NCBI GenBank assembly: GCA_015179045.1
Contig: WHUZ01000013.1
Coordinates: forward strand, 806,001-870,000
Source: Kalaharituber pfeilii
Taxonomy: Eukaryota; Ascomycota; Pezizomycetes; Pezizales; Pezizaceae
DNA length: 64,000 bases
Direction: 5' to 3'
The translations under genes and the position numbers were made by a program. This document shows, in pieces, positions 25,952 to 37,423 of the stretch (the stretch's first letter is position 1; every line of letters begins with the position of its first letter). The notes below the pieces were generated by a model. That model made no database searches. It worked only from the letters and a program-made list of their open reading frames with translations, and had not been told where the DNA came from.

Positions 25952-28041
25952 TCACCCATCCATCTCCATCCTGTCCACAACGTCAGCACTTTCCCGCTGC
26001 TGCTGCACTGTTCCAGGCTCTGCTTCCGCACCCGCTGTCCCCGTTTCAACTGACGTCATCGCCGAATTATCTCGGTTCACACTTGCCTCGGTAGACTGTT
26101 GTACAGTTGAAGGAGCAGGGACTAGATCCTGCATCTGATTTCCTGTAGCCGCCGCGCCATCCACTTCCATCGGCCTAGCAGAAGTAGCATCTATAGCTGA
26201 ATCGCCTGTGTTCGCATGGTTTATTGGCGGCGGCGGCGGCATGTGAGATGCAGGGATTGTCAAGGCCATCGTATCAGAGGTGATCTTGCTTGTGTCCACG
26301 GATGCAGCATTCGCATTGTCAGACGCTGGAAGAGCAAGTGCTACAGCAAGAGGAGGATACGGAGGCAACGGATGTTGGAGTATAGCATTATTATTATTCT
26401 CATTGGTACATGAAGAAGGAGCAGGAGGGAGAGGCGGGAGAGGGTGTGAGTGATTAACGACTTGAGCTTGGAGCTGAGCTTGAGTTTTGTTTGAAATTGA
26501 AGAGGAAAAGGAAAGAGAGGAAGATGGAAGAGGAGGTTCACCAGTAGTATTAGTGGAAGCAATATTGGTATTGTTGGTATTATTATTGGTGTAATTGCTG
26601 TCAGTACTTTGTTTCATAGGGTTGGAAGGTAGTCCTGGGGTCGGTGGAGCAGAGATATTAGAGCGAATGGGTGGATCTCTGGTGTTATCTGTTGATGATA
26701 CTGAGTTTATTCGCTGCTCTCGGTGTTGTAGCCTGGGGACCTGTGGAGCAGCGCTGTCACCAGCGCTGCTGCCGTCACCTCCCGTATGCCTGCTCAGCAG
26801 TCTCGGATCCCTGGCCTGCTCTGGCCTTAACGGCGTAGTAGGAAACGGCGGCAACCTTGGGTCTCTCGGCATAGTAACTGTTGTCGACATCGGCTGCTGC
26901 CCCAGCCCGGAGAAATACCCATCCCCCCCCATCGTCGCCGTCGACGTCGATGTCACCGGCGTCTCCGTTCTGGACCCCGCGCTGGTCCCCGTCGCTGTGG
27001 GCATCCCACTGGCACCCACAGACCCCGGCGGCGGTATCTTTATATTCGGTGGTGCTTTTGCACGTAACCTTTCATCGCTCTGCACTCTATTCAACCCACC
27101 ATGTGGCAGATTCCCGCTGTGCTTCACCGTCGCCGCAAACATCTTCTGTGGCGGCCCCGGGGGGCCTAATACCGGACCCGATGGCAGGCTGCCGCGAGCA
27201 GGACCAAATTTTGCCTCATCCAGTTTCATCAAAAACTGCTGCACGATCTCCTTCTCCTTCGCTTGCATGAACCGCATTTCTAGCGTCTCTTCCACCATAC
27301 CCTTTCTCATCATAACACCACACTTGGCAATTTCTGCCGCAAATTCCATGTTCGAGCATTTTGCCTGCTTAGCCCTCTCCTTTTCTCTGGTAGAATCCGA
27401 CAACACCTCCCCATCCTCCATCCCTCCCATACTCGTATCTTCCCCTCCCCCACTACTGCTGCTCGCAGCCACCGCACTTTCCACCTGCTCCAACCCCACA
27501 ATCACCTGCCTCCACCCTTTCCCCTCCCTCGCCATTCTTTGCGCCACCTCACCCTGCATCGTCCTCAACGAGCTCGCACAAAATGCCTCTCTTGAATTCA
27601 CCATCGGAAAATGGGTCTGATCCCGTACCTCATCCGGGTCAATACTTAGCGCAAGGTCGGCACACCATTGTTGGTATTCAGAGAGGTGCCGGTTACGTAG
27701 GCGAAGGCGCTGCTCGCGGTGTTTGATGTCAAGAGACTTGAGCCAAAGGTTATTTTTTTCGAGAGCGGATTTAAAATTGCTGGGCAGGGTGGAGGGGCTA
27801 TAATTATTGCCAGTCAAAATCGAGCCCTAGTTTCGGCAGGACAAAGGACGTCGTGTGCGTATAAGGGATGGGTAATACATACTCTGGGAAATCCATCAGC
27901 ATTTCCTCCTGAAATAGAGGCTGCAATGGTAGCCATAGGCATGCATTAGCTTACGGTCGCAGAATCAAAACAATAAGATGTATATAATACCTTCCGCTTC
28001 TTGGGCAACGGATTCCCCACTGCTTCTTGCGTTGCGGCCAT
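25952..28041 (-). CDS. Disordered nuclear-type protein of unknown function
   Basis: Not recognised. The best phase-consistent model has three exons: 28041-27991, 27920-27879 and 27826-25952, for 655 aa. The first exon encodes MAATQEAVGNPLPKKRK, containing a classical nuclear localisation motif. The second encodes PLFQEEMLMDFPEY. Both donors would be GTATTA, so these two small exons are less certain than the main one; an alternative GTATGT donor at 27882 breaks frame. The third exon begins with GSILTGNNYSPSTLPSNFKS, then a basic helical segment (LDIKHREQRLRLRNRHLSEY) and a second helical region (EMRFMQAKEKEIVQQFLMKL) near residue 230. The remaining 400 residues are Pro/Ser/Thr/Asn-rich disorder with a CAG/AAT-type repeat composition. 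This pattern suits a transcription or RNA-processing cofactor, but that is only inference from composition. Confidence 0.65.
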
Positions 28042-28540
28042 ATATGATGTTGTGTCAATTGCGTATGTGAGATAAATTGGTGATGAGCAACATAACAGAG
28101 CAGCAGCGCATTGAACGAGCTCTAGCTTGACTTTGGTTCATGCTCAGGGTGTAAGCTTGGCAGTCCAGCCTCAGATGGTTAGACGCGATAACGTGACTAA
28201 GCGATACCTGTGTGGTAGCGATGAATGGACAGTCAGGTAGATTAGAATTAACGGGACAATTGGATTCATGCAATTGAATTTTATTGCTGTGACAAGACCA
28301 CGATGAATACATTGATGTAGTCTGGTTAACATTCATGTAGATTTTGTAGACGACCTTTGTAACTAACTCACGCACTTCGTCCGTCATACATGTAATCCCG
28401 AGCCATAACCACGAAATTCAAATATCTAAATAAACCAAAAACATAAATAACCCATACTATATGATTCCAATCCAATCCCATAGACCAAGCAAAGCCGTAG
28501 CTTATACCTATCCCAAAGTGTGTCCCCACTATAGTGAGTG
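28042..28540. other. Short intergenic region, no gene seen
   Basis: It separates two minus-strand genes. It contains the promoter of the disordered-protein gene and the 3' UTR of the Atg37-like gene. One 110-codon minus open frame (28055-28387) shows no family features and I treat it as chance. Confidence 0.5.
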
Positions 28541-30185
28541 CTAACTCCCCTCGATCCCAGTTTGTAGCCCGTCACCCCTCCTCCTCCGCCTACTCCCAAT
28601 AATCTTCGTCAACCACTTCCAAATTTCCCCCGCCCTCCTATCCTCCTTCCTCCCCATCCACCACACCACAATGCCAACAACTACTGCATCCACCATCAAA
28701 TGCCTCAGCACATTCCAAATCACCTGCCAAATGACCTTACCAAACGTTTTCGGCACCCCAGCCACATCCTTCTTCCCTCCTGTCGTTGTCATACTTTGCC
28801 GCCTGCTGCTATCCGAATGCGGCCAGAACCACGAGCTTGAGTTTTGTAGCACATGGGCATTGCGAATCTCAAGCTGTTCACGTAACGCCGCTATCTCCCC
28901 CGACATTTTTGTGAGCGCACGTTCCACACGCAGTTGCCAGCGCATAGTTCCTAGGTCTGGCGACGTATCCCGCCCGAGAACTAGTCTGGTGCGGAAACCG
29001 TCTTCGTCGTACTCCTCGTCGTCGTCTTGATCGTAATTGTGGTGTAAGCGTGTCATACTGGGCTCTTCGAAGAGCTCATCATCTTCAGAATCATCCTCTT
29101 CTTCTTCATCCTCATCTTCTTCCGCTGTATCGGCTTCCCTAGCTTCTTCATCCCCAGTTTGATCGCCATCATCTCCGCTTCGTATACTCCTCGTTCCTCG
29201 GCTGCCCACCTTCATCCGCTTCAATGGTAGATAACGCCGAGGTTCCCCTGCGTCATGTGAGTGTTCGTAATAAGGTTGCCCAGGACTTATTAGGTGTTCA
29301 TGATCTCCACTGCTCTGGTAACCCCGATAGTCTGGTTCGTCCAAATAATCTGGGGGCCGCGATGGTTCCTGCCTGTACTTGGACACTGGAGCACTTGTAG
29401 GTGAAGGCGGGGGCCTCTGGCTCAGTGTTTGATAATGCATCTGTAGTTGAACTTGCGTTTGCTGCTGCTTCTGTGGCTGAGTGGGCTCCGCTGAGCGTGG
29501 GGTGTAGGTATTGGAAGCGTTACTGCCATTGGCACTGTGATGGCGAGAGTTTGATTTCACCTGATCCCAGACAAATTCCAGCTCAGAAACCAGCTCTTTA
29601 GCATCTGGTGTATCGCTGGCATACTTTTTCATCGTCTACCCTTGCGTCAAGCAACTACAGTCAGTTTCGGCCAGTTATCACAGAGATAACTTCGATTACC
29701 AAGGTCACATAGAAAAGAAAACGGACCACCAAACCTCAATTAGACATTCAATGTACCTCCTCTTCGCCTCAGTCTTACCCATTCCTCGAACAGCATTCCA
29801 GGCGTCCCACTTGTCGGCCTCGGCCTTATCCGTTGGCCGCTCCATCACCCCTAGCACATCACCCTCCATTGATTGCTTGTATAATCCATAGAGTCGTAAT
29901 CGGACTTCTGCCGGAGGTCGGCGAATGCTGGGCCCCGAGCTCGAAGCTGTCCCTGTACTACCACCGGCATTGAGAGACGGGCTTCCAGGGACGTTGTTTG
30001 AGGCTGTGGCGCGGGGAATTTTACGGACAGTTTGGAGAGCATGGGCGAAGACACGGTCTGTGCGAAACTCAATTAGTGTCGAGCCAGGCGGGATGAATGA
30101 CGGGTGGGAAGGCATCTCGGTGAGGCTGAGAGGCCGATATGGAAGGGGACAACGTAGCAACAACCGTACCGATAGAGTCAGACAT
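28541..30185 (-). CDS. atg37: Atg37-like acyl-CoA-binding membrane protein
   Basis: Atg37 is a peroxisomal membrane protein with a cytosolic acyl-CoA-binding domain, needed for pexophagy; ACBD5 is the animal counterpart. Three minus-strand exons, 30185-30170, 30057-29735 and 29635-28541, give 477 aa. The first exon encodes only MSDSI plus one base. The ACBP fold covers residues about 6-135: RVFAHALQTVRKIP, LRLYGLYKQSMEGDV (Tyr65, Lys66 and Gln67 of the ligand-binding YKQ), KWDAWNAVRGMGKTEAKRRY and VSELEFVWDQVKSN. After it come a low-complexity Gln/Pro region, a strongly acidic block (EEDEDEEEEDDSEDDELFEE), a short coiled coil (RVERALTKMSGEIAALREQL), and one C-terminal membrane helix (MVDAVVVGIVVWWMG) with a basic tail. 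This is the tail-anchored layout of Atg37/ACBD5. Insertions in the first helix region (a Ser/Gly/Ala loop) lengthen the domain slightly compared with soluble ACBP. Confidence 0.88.
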
Positions 30186-31448
30186 GGCTTTCGGGGGGAG
30201 GGGGGGAGGGGGATCGAGTACAGACACTTTCCCAGCGGGGGAAAAATCACAGCAAAGGCAAGGATCGAGACTCAGCAGTCAGGAGTGGAGGATGGGGGGC
30301 GTGGAGGGGCGTGGAGGCGCTCAATGCTCCCTAAAAGGCACCGGTACGAGTCCCGGTACAAGTGACAGCGCAGGCCAAGTTGTGTTGTTCGCTGTCTCAA
30401 CAAGCGACGAGGGGGGAGAGCTTGAGCAGAGGCAGCAGCACAGCAAGCACGCTGACAGCGCTTCCGAGTGGCTCTGCTCACTCAGGCAGAGAGGTTTCAG
30501 GCGGCGGCTGGGCCAACGAGCGGCCGGGGGCACGCAGAGCCCTTCAGATACAAGTATATGCCCTTACGCGCGGCCGGATCATGCGCACAGTGCCGCGCTG
30601 TGCTGCGGGCGTTGGCGGGCGCGGCCGCCCAGGAGAAGCTTCTGCGCCGCTGGCACCTTGGGGGACCAGTCTCCGCCCGCGGCCTCTGCACCCCTGCAAG
30701 CAAGCCACGTGAGCATCCGTCCGCAAACTGATGCTGGGGCGCGGCTGCAACATCCCACCATCCCCCCCATCCCCCCCATCCCCATCCCCATCGCCGCCGA
30801 TACGATGCCAGCTGATGCGCTGTCAGGGACAGAGCCCACTGCCCGCTACCCCCCCGCTACAGTGGGCTGCTACTGAACAGACCGTCTCGTGAATCCGTCA
30901 TGTAACCACTGTGCTCAATTACTTTGCACAGTGCTGGCTGAGTTCTTTGGTACCAGCAGAGGCGCCCCGGTGATTGTACGACATCACCACCCATCAGACT
31001 GAATTCCTCCCCATCCACCAAGCCCCAGTTGGAATGGGGCAGCATCAACAGAAGTAGAAAAAGGAAACAAATGTAAAAAAGAAATCCGCAAAAGTCCCAT
31101 CAGTAAATACAGCCCAGAAAAGATTTCGAACCCAATAGAGTTAAATAGATATATGCACATGCGCAAGGCCTCCTATTCAGGTGCTTGCTGCATGCTCATT
31201 AAACTTTATGTATTTGCTATCATGCTCCCATAAACAAACACCATCCGTCCTGGTAAAAAAATTTTCCTCTTTTCCCTAGATTGTTCTCTTCCTGTATTCC
31301 ATGAACCAAACCAAAACATCACCAGTCAAACCACACGGAAACATGCTCAAGCATCGCATTCACACCATGTTTACAAGTAGCAACACCAGCAGACCATCAT
31401 CACATAAATCTCTCCCGATTCTGTTGCTCAACAAGAAGGTACCGTTGC
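30186..31448. other. GC-rich intergenic region, no gene seen
   Basis: It lies between the start of the Atg37-like gene and the end of Scd6, both on the minus strand. The first 700 bp are GC-rich and give several overlapping spurious open frames on both strands. C-rich runs of CCCCCCAT type occur at about 30762-30796. The promoter of the Atg37-like gene should be here. Confidence 0.5.
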
Positions 31449-33431
31449 TTAATATGATCCTCTCGGTCGCCCCCTATAGCCGCCTCGGTAACCCCTACCA
31501 CGACTGTGCCATCTACCACGTCCCATATATCTTCCGCCCATTCCACTGTCAACGCTCCCTTGTCCGAATGTTTCGATGTTCTTCTTTGTCTCTTCACCCC
31601 TCCAGGAGGAACCCCTTGGTTTATCTCCATCCTTGGCCTCCGCCCTTTCCTTGTTTTCACAAGAGATGTTGTCGAAAAAGCTCTTTGTCTTGCTGTAAAA
31701 GGGCTCACTAGGCAATAATGGAAGTGAGTTCTCTTTACCATCCTCCCCAGCCTTTGTGCCATTTGCGGATCCATTTGCAGCTATTGCATTGCCATCTTCC
31801 GCAGCAATAACTTCCTTAATGAGATCCTGCTTATTAAACTTGGCATTCGCGCCCTCGAAGTCGAAGTCAGCGGCCGGTATTTCCACCTTGCGGGTTTGTT
31901 GATACTGTGAACGGAAACCTCCTCGGCCACGGTTTGTAGGTTGGCGTGCTGGGCGGTGGGTACCGTCTGTAGCTGGTGCGGTAGAAGGTGCTGTAGTCTC
32001 CCCTATACCATTGGTCGGTGCTGTTGAGGTTTTTAGCTGGCTAACCTTGTGAGCAAGGTCCTGAACGGCTGCAGTAGTGTCATTAAGATCTGCAGCGGAG
32101 GGTTTCGAAGCGGCAGATGCTATGTTATTGGTGTTTGTCACAGGAGGAACAGATGCAGGAGTGAGAGTTGGAGGAGCTGCTGGTCGGGGCGGAGTTGCCA
32201 GTGGAAGAGCAGGGACAATCCCCCGGCGAGCTGCCGAGCCAGTTTGTGCATTGCTTGCTGACTTTCCAGCATTGTCTTTTGGTTGTGAAGTAGCACTTGG
32301 CGCTGACTGCGCAGGCGCTGCAGTAGCTTCATTGGAGGCCGCAGAGGCTTGTGGTTTGACCGCTGCTACCGTAGGTGGGATTGGTTGCGCGGCTGGCGCC
32401 GGTGTAGCCGGCTTTGGTTGCTCAACAGGCTTGGGTGCTTGAGGTTGCGCCTGCTGCTGTGGGGCTTGAGCAGCACCTGGGCGAGGGCCGATCGCTTGTG
32501 GAGCTGGGTGCAGAGGCGCTTGCTGAGGTCGGGTAGCTGCTGGTCCAATGGGGGCCTGAGCCGGAGGAGCCTGACGAGGATACGATCCAATTGGCTGCGG
32601 GGGTTGTTGCGGAGGCTGTTGCGGAGGCTGAGGAGGAAATTGGCCTACGCCAGGTGGACCAACAGGTGGGTAACCAGGATATCCATAGGGATTTGGAGGA
32701 TATCCGTATCTGGCTGGTGGGTTCTGTTGGTAGTACGGATGCATAGTCGGATTCGGATACTGTGGGACCCCTTGAGGGTAACTAGGAGGGCGCGCAGTAC
32801 TCTGAATTGATCAGCCATGCTCTCTCAACAGTTCAAAATAGCGTTTCATTGACCAAGAGAAAGTAATAGTGTTTTTTCAGAAGGAAGGCAACGGAATTAT
32901 CTGCATAGTGTGCGCACTCAGGAAATAATAAAAGTTTCAATCCGATATGCTTCATCACAGTTCCCAGTTGTATTTTCAAGTAAAAAAAAACTTACTTGCA
33001 GTATGGCGGGATCATCAGGAACCTGTGGAGGTTTAGGCTGCTGAGCCTTTGCCTGTTCTTCAATCCTTAAGTCCTTCACATCGCTGCCTCTGAAGACGAT
33101 ATACTCGTACACATTGTCAGTAGCAGGAATCTCGTTGGCTGGGTCTCCACGTCGCCCTTCGGTTCCGTAAGAGACAACCTGCTCAAGCGCAACGGTCGAG
33201 TTTTCTGAATTGATCTCATGAAGGATGCCAACGTAACTGGAGATCAAGCAAGTCAGTACTTGTAACGAACTAAGATTCTAGCCAAGAGGTTCCACAGCTA
33301 TTTACTACGACATACCGGATATCGCTTCTGGAGATCAAGGAAATACGGGATCTGGATATTCAACCAATGGTTAGTCTTCAACCCAATAGGTTGTTCATCA
33401 AAAGGTATACAAACCCAATAAACTCAGACAT
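31449..33431 (-). CDS. scd6: Scd6/Lsm14 family translation repressor
   Basis: Scd6 (Lsm14/RAP55) binds mRNA and eIF4G, represses translation and promotes P-body formation in the cytoplasm. Four minus-strand exons, 33431-33415, 33351-33316, 33236-32996 and 32801-31449, give 548 aa. The LSm domain (residues 1-80) begins MSEFIGSRISLISRSDIRYV and includes VGILHEINSENSTVAL and YEYIVFRGSDVKDLRI. A long Pro/Gln/Ala-rich linker follows. The FDF region (VEIPAADFDFEGANAKFNKQ) precedes the FFD box (YSKTKSFFDNISCE) and the TFG box (RGEETKKNIETFGQGSV). The C-terminus is an RGG domain (RYMGRGRWHSRGRGYRGG). All parts occur in the family's standard order. The first three exons split the LSm domain, with the short 17-nt first exon carrying the start. 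The length is within the range of filamentous fungal members. Confidence 0.93.
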
Positions 33432-34393
33432 GACAAACTATACCTGGCCTTTTGGCCGAAATGCAACTAATTGAAAAATCTTGAGAAAATGATGAGCTGC
33501 CACGTAGATAGCTGAATTAGAGCTGTAGATAGACTGAGGAAACGACTGGGTGCAAGTAGGTGCAGCAGTGATTGTAAGATGCTGCTGTTGCGAGAGGAGT
33601 CTTAGGAATGCAGAAGGACGATGATGGGCGAGGGGACTCAAAGTGAAAGTAGGCGAGCGCGAAACGTTGGTGTGTATTGCTGACGGCAGGCCGATGGAGC
33701 AGTGGAGACGATAGGGGTGGGGGTTAGGGGGTGGCGAGAGGTAAAAATGGAGGGGGAGCAGGAGGTTGTGTGATGACGGAGAAGAGAAAAGTCGAGTTTG
33801 GGTTGAGGGAGCCAGTAGCCAGAGCAAGGGTCGGCCGCGCCTTGCCCGTCCTGGACACCTGGCTCAGTGACCACAAGTATGCGGCTGCCAGTGTAGACTC
33901 TGTCCTTCGGCGCCGCAACGGGACTAAGCAGCCACGTGCTGCGGCGCAGGAGGCTTGTGTGCCCAACACAGATTAGTACAGCGGAGGCCTGAATCAGCTG
34001 GTGCCGAGAATACCAGAGCAGAGTATCATACACTCAGCTCCGGGAGACGTTTGTCCGAGCCCGGCGCCCTTGTGTCTTCCCCCTTGCCTATCCCAAGGTG
34101 TGGGGCATGGCAGAGCCATCTTGCGGACACCAGAACACTGTGTGCGTCTGTTACACCCTACCAACCAGGAGGCAATCATTTACCCCACAGGACGTCAATT
34201 AAGCCCGTCCCTCTGAGGTATCTATCATTTTGGCCTGTTTCGCGCCCAAATCAATGCTAAGATTGAATACTTAAGAACTAATGCGCCCAGGTAATAGCGG
34301 TTCAAACTGCTTGCAAGCCATAATCGGAATCTTGGTACTTTGGAAACCGACTGCAGCCGCAGTGCACTGAAGACAACCCCCATTTATCCTGAA
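33432..34393. promoter_or_regulatory. Shared divergent promoter of scd6 and the KPWE gene
   Basis: The two genes start 962 bp apart in opposite directions, so this segment must hold both promoters. The scd6-proximal half is A/G-rich on the + strand (C/T-rich in the scd6 sense). The middle, 33820-34160, is GC-rich with overlapping spurious open frames on both strands. No specific site is assigned. Confidence 0.5.
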
Positions 34394-35363
34394 ATGTCTC
34401 TGCGAAATACTGGTCCTGAGACCGACCTCGACGATGTTAGTTTTGAGGCTATCCTGAGCTACGATTGGGACTCCGACATGGAATTCCAAGTGAGAAACCC
34501 TCTGATCAGTATCATGCGCTATTGCCTACCGTTCTGCCCACCACCCCCCAAAGGGCTTTTCAACGGTAGATGGCTTAAAAACGCCTCAGTTGACCCAGCT
34601 TCTAATTGAGCAGAATGCTCCATGACAGACTGGTGTTCAACAAATCCTAGCATCTGCAAGCTCTCCAGAACAAGCCGATGAGCTCACTTTGCAAGCAAAA
34701 TGCTATTATTACTCGCGGTAAGTTCATGATTCATGCTATATAGCCCATACTGCTTTCATTTCGGGAATTGAAGGTCAAGGATAAGCTTTCTATAAATTGC
34801 TAATTACAAACTGAATGCCCAGAAAATCCAACATTCCGATATCCTTTGACTTTTTTAAGCAGTACCTTTCTAAAAAGTCTCGGCCCTCCCAATTCCCCGA
34901 GTCTCCCGTCGCAAGGGCCCTAAAACCAGGCTTCGACTCAGCCGAACATCGCACCCCTCCCCCAATCAATCCTAACACCCTCCAAATCTCCTCCACTGAT
35001 CCACCACCCACTCCCTCGGCCACCATTCCAGGCCCTCCCCCTCCCACCCCTCTAACCCCAGGCATCTCCACTTCTCCATCCTCACATGACAAGGCGCCAT
35101 ACCCTACCCCTACTTCCCCATCCTCGAATAACGCGGCACCATACCCTACGTCATTCGCTCACATTGTCGAGCTTATCACAACCGGGCAACCAATCCCTGG
35201 AATCCGGGAAATTCCAAATAAACTCAGCGAGGAGAAGCCCAGTGAGAGTGTACAGACCCGGAGGAAAAAGCCGTGGGAACAAGCAGCGGAGACTGGTATT
35301 TCTACTATAGGGTCAGCAGAGGGAGGAGCGCCCGCAGATGCAACCAATCAGATTGAATCTTAA
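34394..35363 (+). CDS. KPWE-motif protein, Pex39-like
   Basis: Three exons, 34394-34489, 34629-34717 and 34823-35363, give 241 aa. Joining them restores frame: LDDVSFEAILSYDWDSDMEF, then QQILASASSPEQADELTLQA and KCYYYSRKSNIPISFDFF. The C-terminal part carries FAHIVELITTGQPIPGIREI followed by RRKKPWEQAAE. A PIPGIxxIP segment followed by (K/R)PWE is the hallmark of the C6orf226/KPWE family. Members of this family (yeast Yjr012c and human C6ORF226) have been reported as the peroxin PEX39, which helps Pex7 import PTS2 cargo; the PWE motif mediates that contact. A Pro/Thr-rich disordered linker (about residues 85-165) separates the two conserved parts. The N-terminal helical half, with its Tyr-rich KCYYYSR, is not part of the small animal protein, so it looks like a fungal extension. 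The family assignment comes from my reading of the motif. Confidence 0.78.
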
Positions 35364-35838
35364 TACATACACACGCGAATTGTCAATACAGTAATTGGAT
35401 AATGAAAGAGATTGACTACATCACTTTTTATATTGAACTTCGCGTCGTACATATCTGGGTAGGGTCGAAATGAAGCTGACATGCAGCCGTGTGTGTAATT
35501 GAGTTATTATGAGTATGGGGTGTATCTACTTATATAAATAAATTCACAGAATAGCCGTGTCTGCCCTGATTCACCTGGTATGCTGGTACAATGTGGGGTA
35601 ATAATACAAAATGCAAGGGTGATAGCAAAGTGGGTCTGATATAAAGGGAAAGGCAAAAGAAGACTTGTTGCAAACAAAAGAAATTAAGCAAAGATGAGTG
35701 GAAGCAATATAATAGACCTACTATGACCCTCTTGGGGTTATTATTATATAACTTTTCTTCAATTTCGTAAACGATAAAAGTTTAACAATGCCCGTATGCG
35801 TAATGGTAAGTTGTGCACAGCACAGAACGCTCCTTTTC
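35364..35838. other. Convergent intergenic region, no gene seen
   Basis: It lies between the 3' ends of the KPWE gene (+) and the DUF7726 gene (-). It is AT-rich, with AATAAATT-like words near 35540, and probably holds both 3' UTRs. Confidence 0.5.
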
Positions 35839-36810
35839 TCATCGCTTAAATGTAAACGCAGGTACTTTTTCGTCTGTCCGTGCAATGATATACACTGGCC
35901 TATTAGAGTCTATCAAGTCCCTGCCCATCGGATACCTGATATTGCCGCTCCCGTCAGCGAACGGTCCAGGCAATGATAAATGTAGTGCAAATGTGAAGTG
36001 TTTCCAGTTATGATGATGCGAGATGACGTGGGATAAACTTACATGCCCTCTGCATCCAGTCTCTTCTTCCCCTTCGCCTTGCCCTCCCAGATCCGCTTCT
36101 TCTCAAAAAAAAACATAGGCACCAGTATATGTACCGTTCTCTGCACCACCTCCCTCTCCCTTGGCAGCCATGAAGCGGCGGTACGAATTGCTATTAACGT
36201 TGCCAATGACTTCAAGGAAGTACTTTTGAGTGCACTTGTATTCTGTGTTGTTATTTGAGAAAAACGCTCGGATTTTGCGGCGGATCTCGTTGCAGTCGTC
36301 GTAGATGGGGATGTAGGTCTCACCATCGGGGGTGGTGACGGTGGGGACTTCTGTGGTGAGCCACGGAAGATGGTCGTTCTTGGAACGGCCTCTTGTTGTA
36401 GCTGGCTTTGGGTTGGATGACGATGATGTTGCTGATGCTGGTACTGGAGTTGATGAGAAAGAGGAGGGATATGCCGATATTGCAGCGGGAGGCCCTGAAA
36501 GCTGTGACGAAGGCAGCGGGTGAGGGTTTAGAAGGGAGGATATGGCGGTTGGCGGTGCAGGAAGCATCGCACATGATGCCGGAGGTACTGAGATCGGCGG
36601 TAGAGAAGCCAGTGCAGATATTGATGATATTGGAGGTAAAGCAGTCAGTGATGAGGGGGGTGGTAATGTCGATATAGGCGGTAGAGGGGCCGTGGAAAAG
36701 TCTACAGGACTCGTTGCAGTAGAGGACGACGAAGGGATCAACGATGAGGATGGGTAAGGTTCTGAGCCAAACGGCTTGAATGATCTCGAAGATGGTGGTG
36801 CTCTAGGCAT
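35839..36810 (-). CDS. DUF7726 protein with a homopolymer frameshift
   Basis: Two minus-strand exons, 36810-36043 and 35935-35839, are joined by a GTAAGT...ATATCAG intron. The N-terminal 140 residues are Pro/Ser-rich disorder. The conserved domain reads IYDDCNEIRRKIRAFFSNNN, KCTQKYFLEVIGNVNSNSYR, and YTGAYVFF then EKKRIWEGKAKGKKR, which is the YVFFEKxRIxEGKxK pattern of fungal DUF7726. The motif is interrupted: a run of nine T in the sense strand (A at 36105-36113) puts a TGA at 36105-36103 right after YVFF, whereas eight T would continue into EKKR. With one base fewer, exon 1 ends in the phase needed for the second exon (YPMGRDLIDSNRPVYIIA to TGA) and gives 287 aa. The function of the family is unknown; it may be DNA-binding-like. 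The extra T could be an assembly error or a genuine disruption. Confidence 0.75.
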
Positions 36811-37391
36811 TGTAGAAAATCAAGGAATTTTGACCTTCTAAAAAGGAACGTTGGGAAGGCCAGGTGAGAGGAGAGTCTAGGAAAGATTTATTTTCTTTTT
36901 CTTTTTTTTTTTTTTTTTCTTTTTTTTTTCTTTCCTTTTTTTTTTTCCTCCTCGAGGCTTATAAGGGTATACTAAGGACTAGTGGTACGAATGGTGGGAA
37001 AAGAGGGGGCTCAGGCTTCCGCTGTAAGTACCTGACTGTACTCACGAGCTGAGGTGACTTGTGGGTATTTGTATGAGAAATCAAGGGAAGTCGTCAGGTC
37101 TCCAATGCCGGCGCCCCCTCTAATGTAGCGAAATATCTGTACACGAGTAAATGTAATTTGGAGGACCCACCAACCGCACTTTCCAATTCCACGAACCCGG
37201 CATGCCCCCCCTCCACTTGTGCCTGGGGCAGCCTTCCATGGAACTGGGATCTCGCTAGTCATAATGGAGCAGAAGTACTGACATTTTTCTTTTTCCAGGT
37301 TAGCCCAGCGAGGAAGAGATGAATCCTCGGGCTGGGCCATGGGGCCATGGGCCTTGGAATTGTATCTGTGCATATAGAGATTGGGGCGTGT

Positions 37392-37423
37392 GGGGGGACG
37401 GGGGGACGGGGGGACGGGGGGGA
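37392..37423. repeat. GGGGGAC tandem repeat
   Basis: Four G-runs of six to eight are separated by AC in tandem, followed by TTTGGG repeats. Four closely spaced G-runs fit the pattern of a potential G-quadruplex, here on the + strand. Confidence 0.85.

Noticed and set aside
26595..27620. 341-codon + strand open frame
   Set aside because: It lies wholly antisense to the long exon of the disordered minus-strand protein. Ser/Pro/Thr-rich sense codons produce open antisense frames, and the antisense peptide has no family features.
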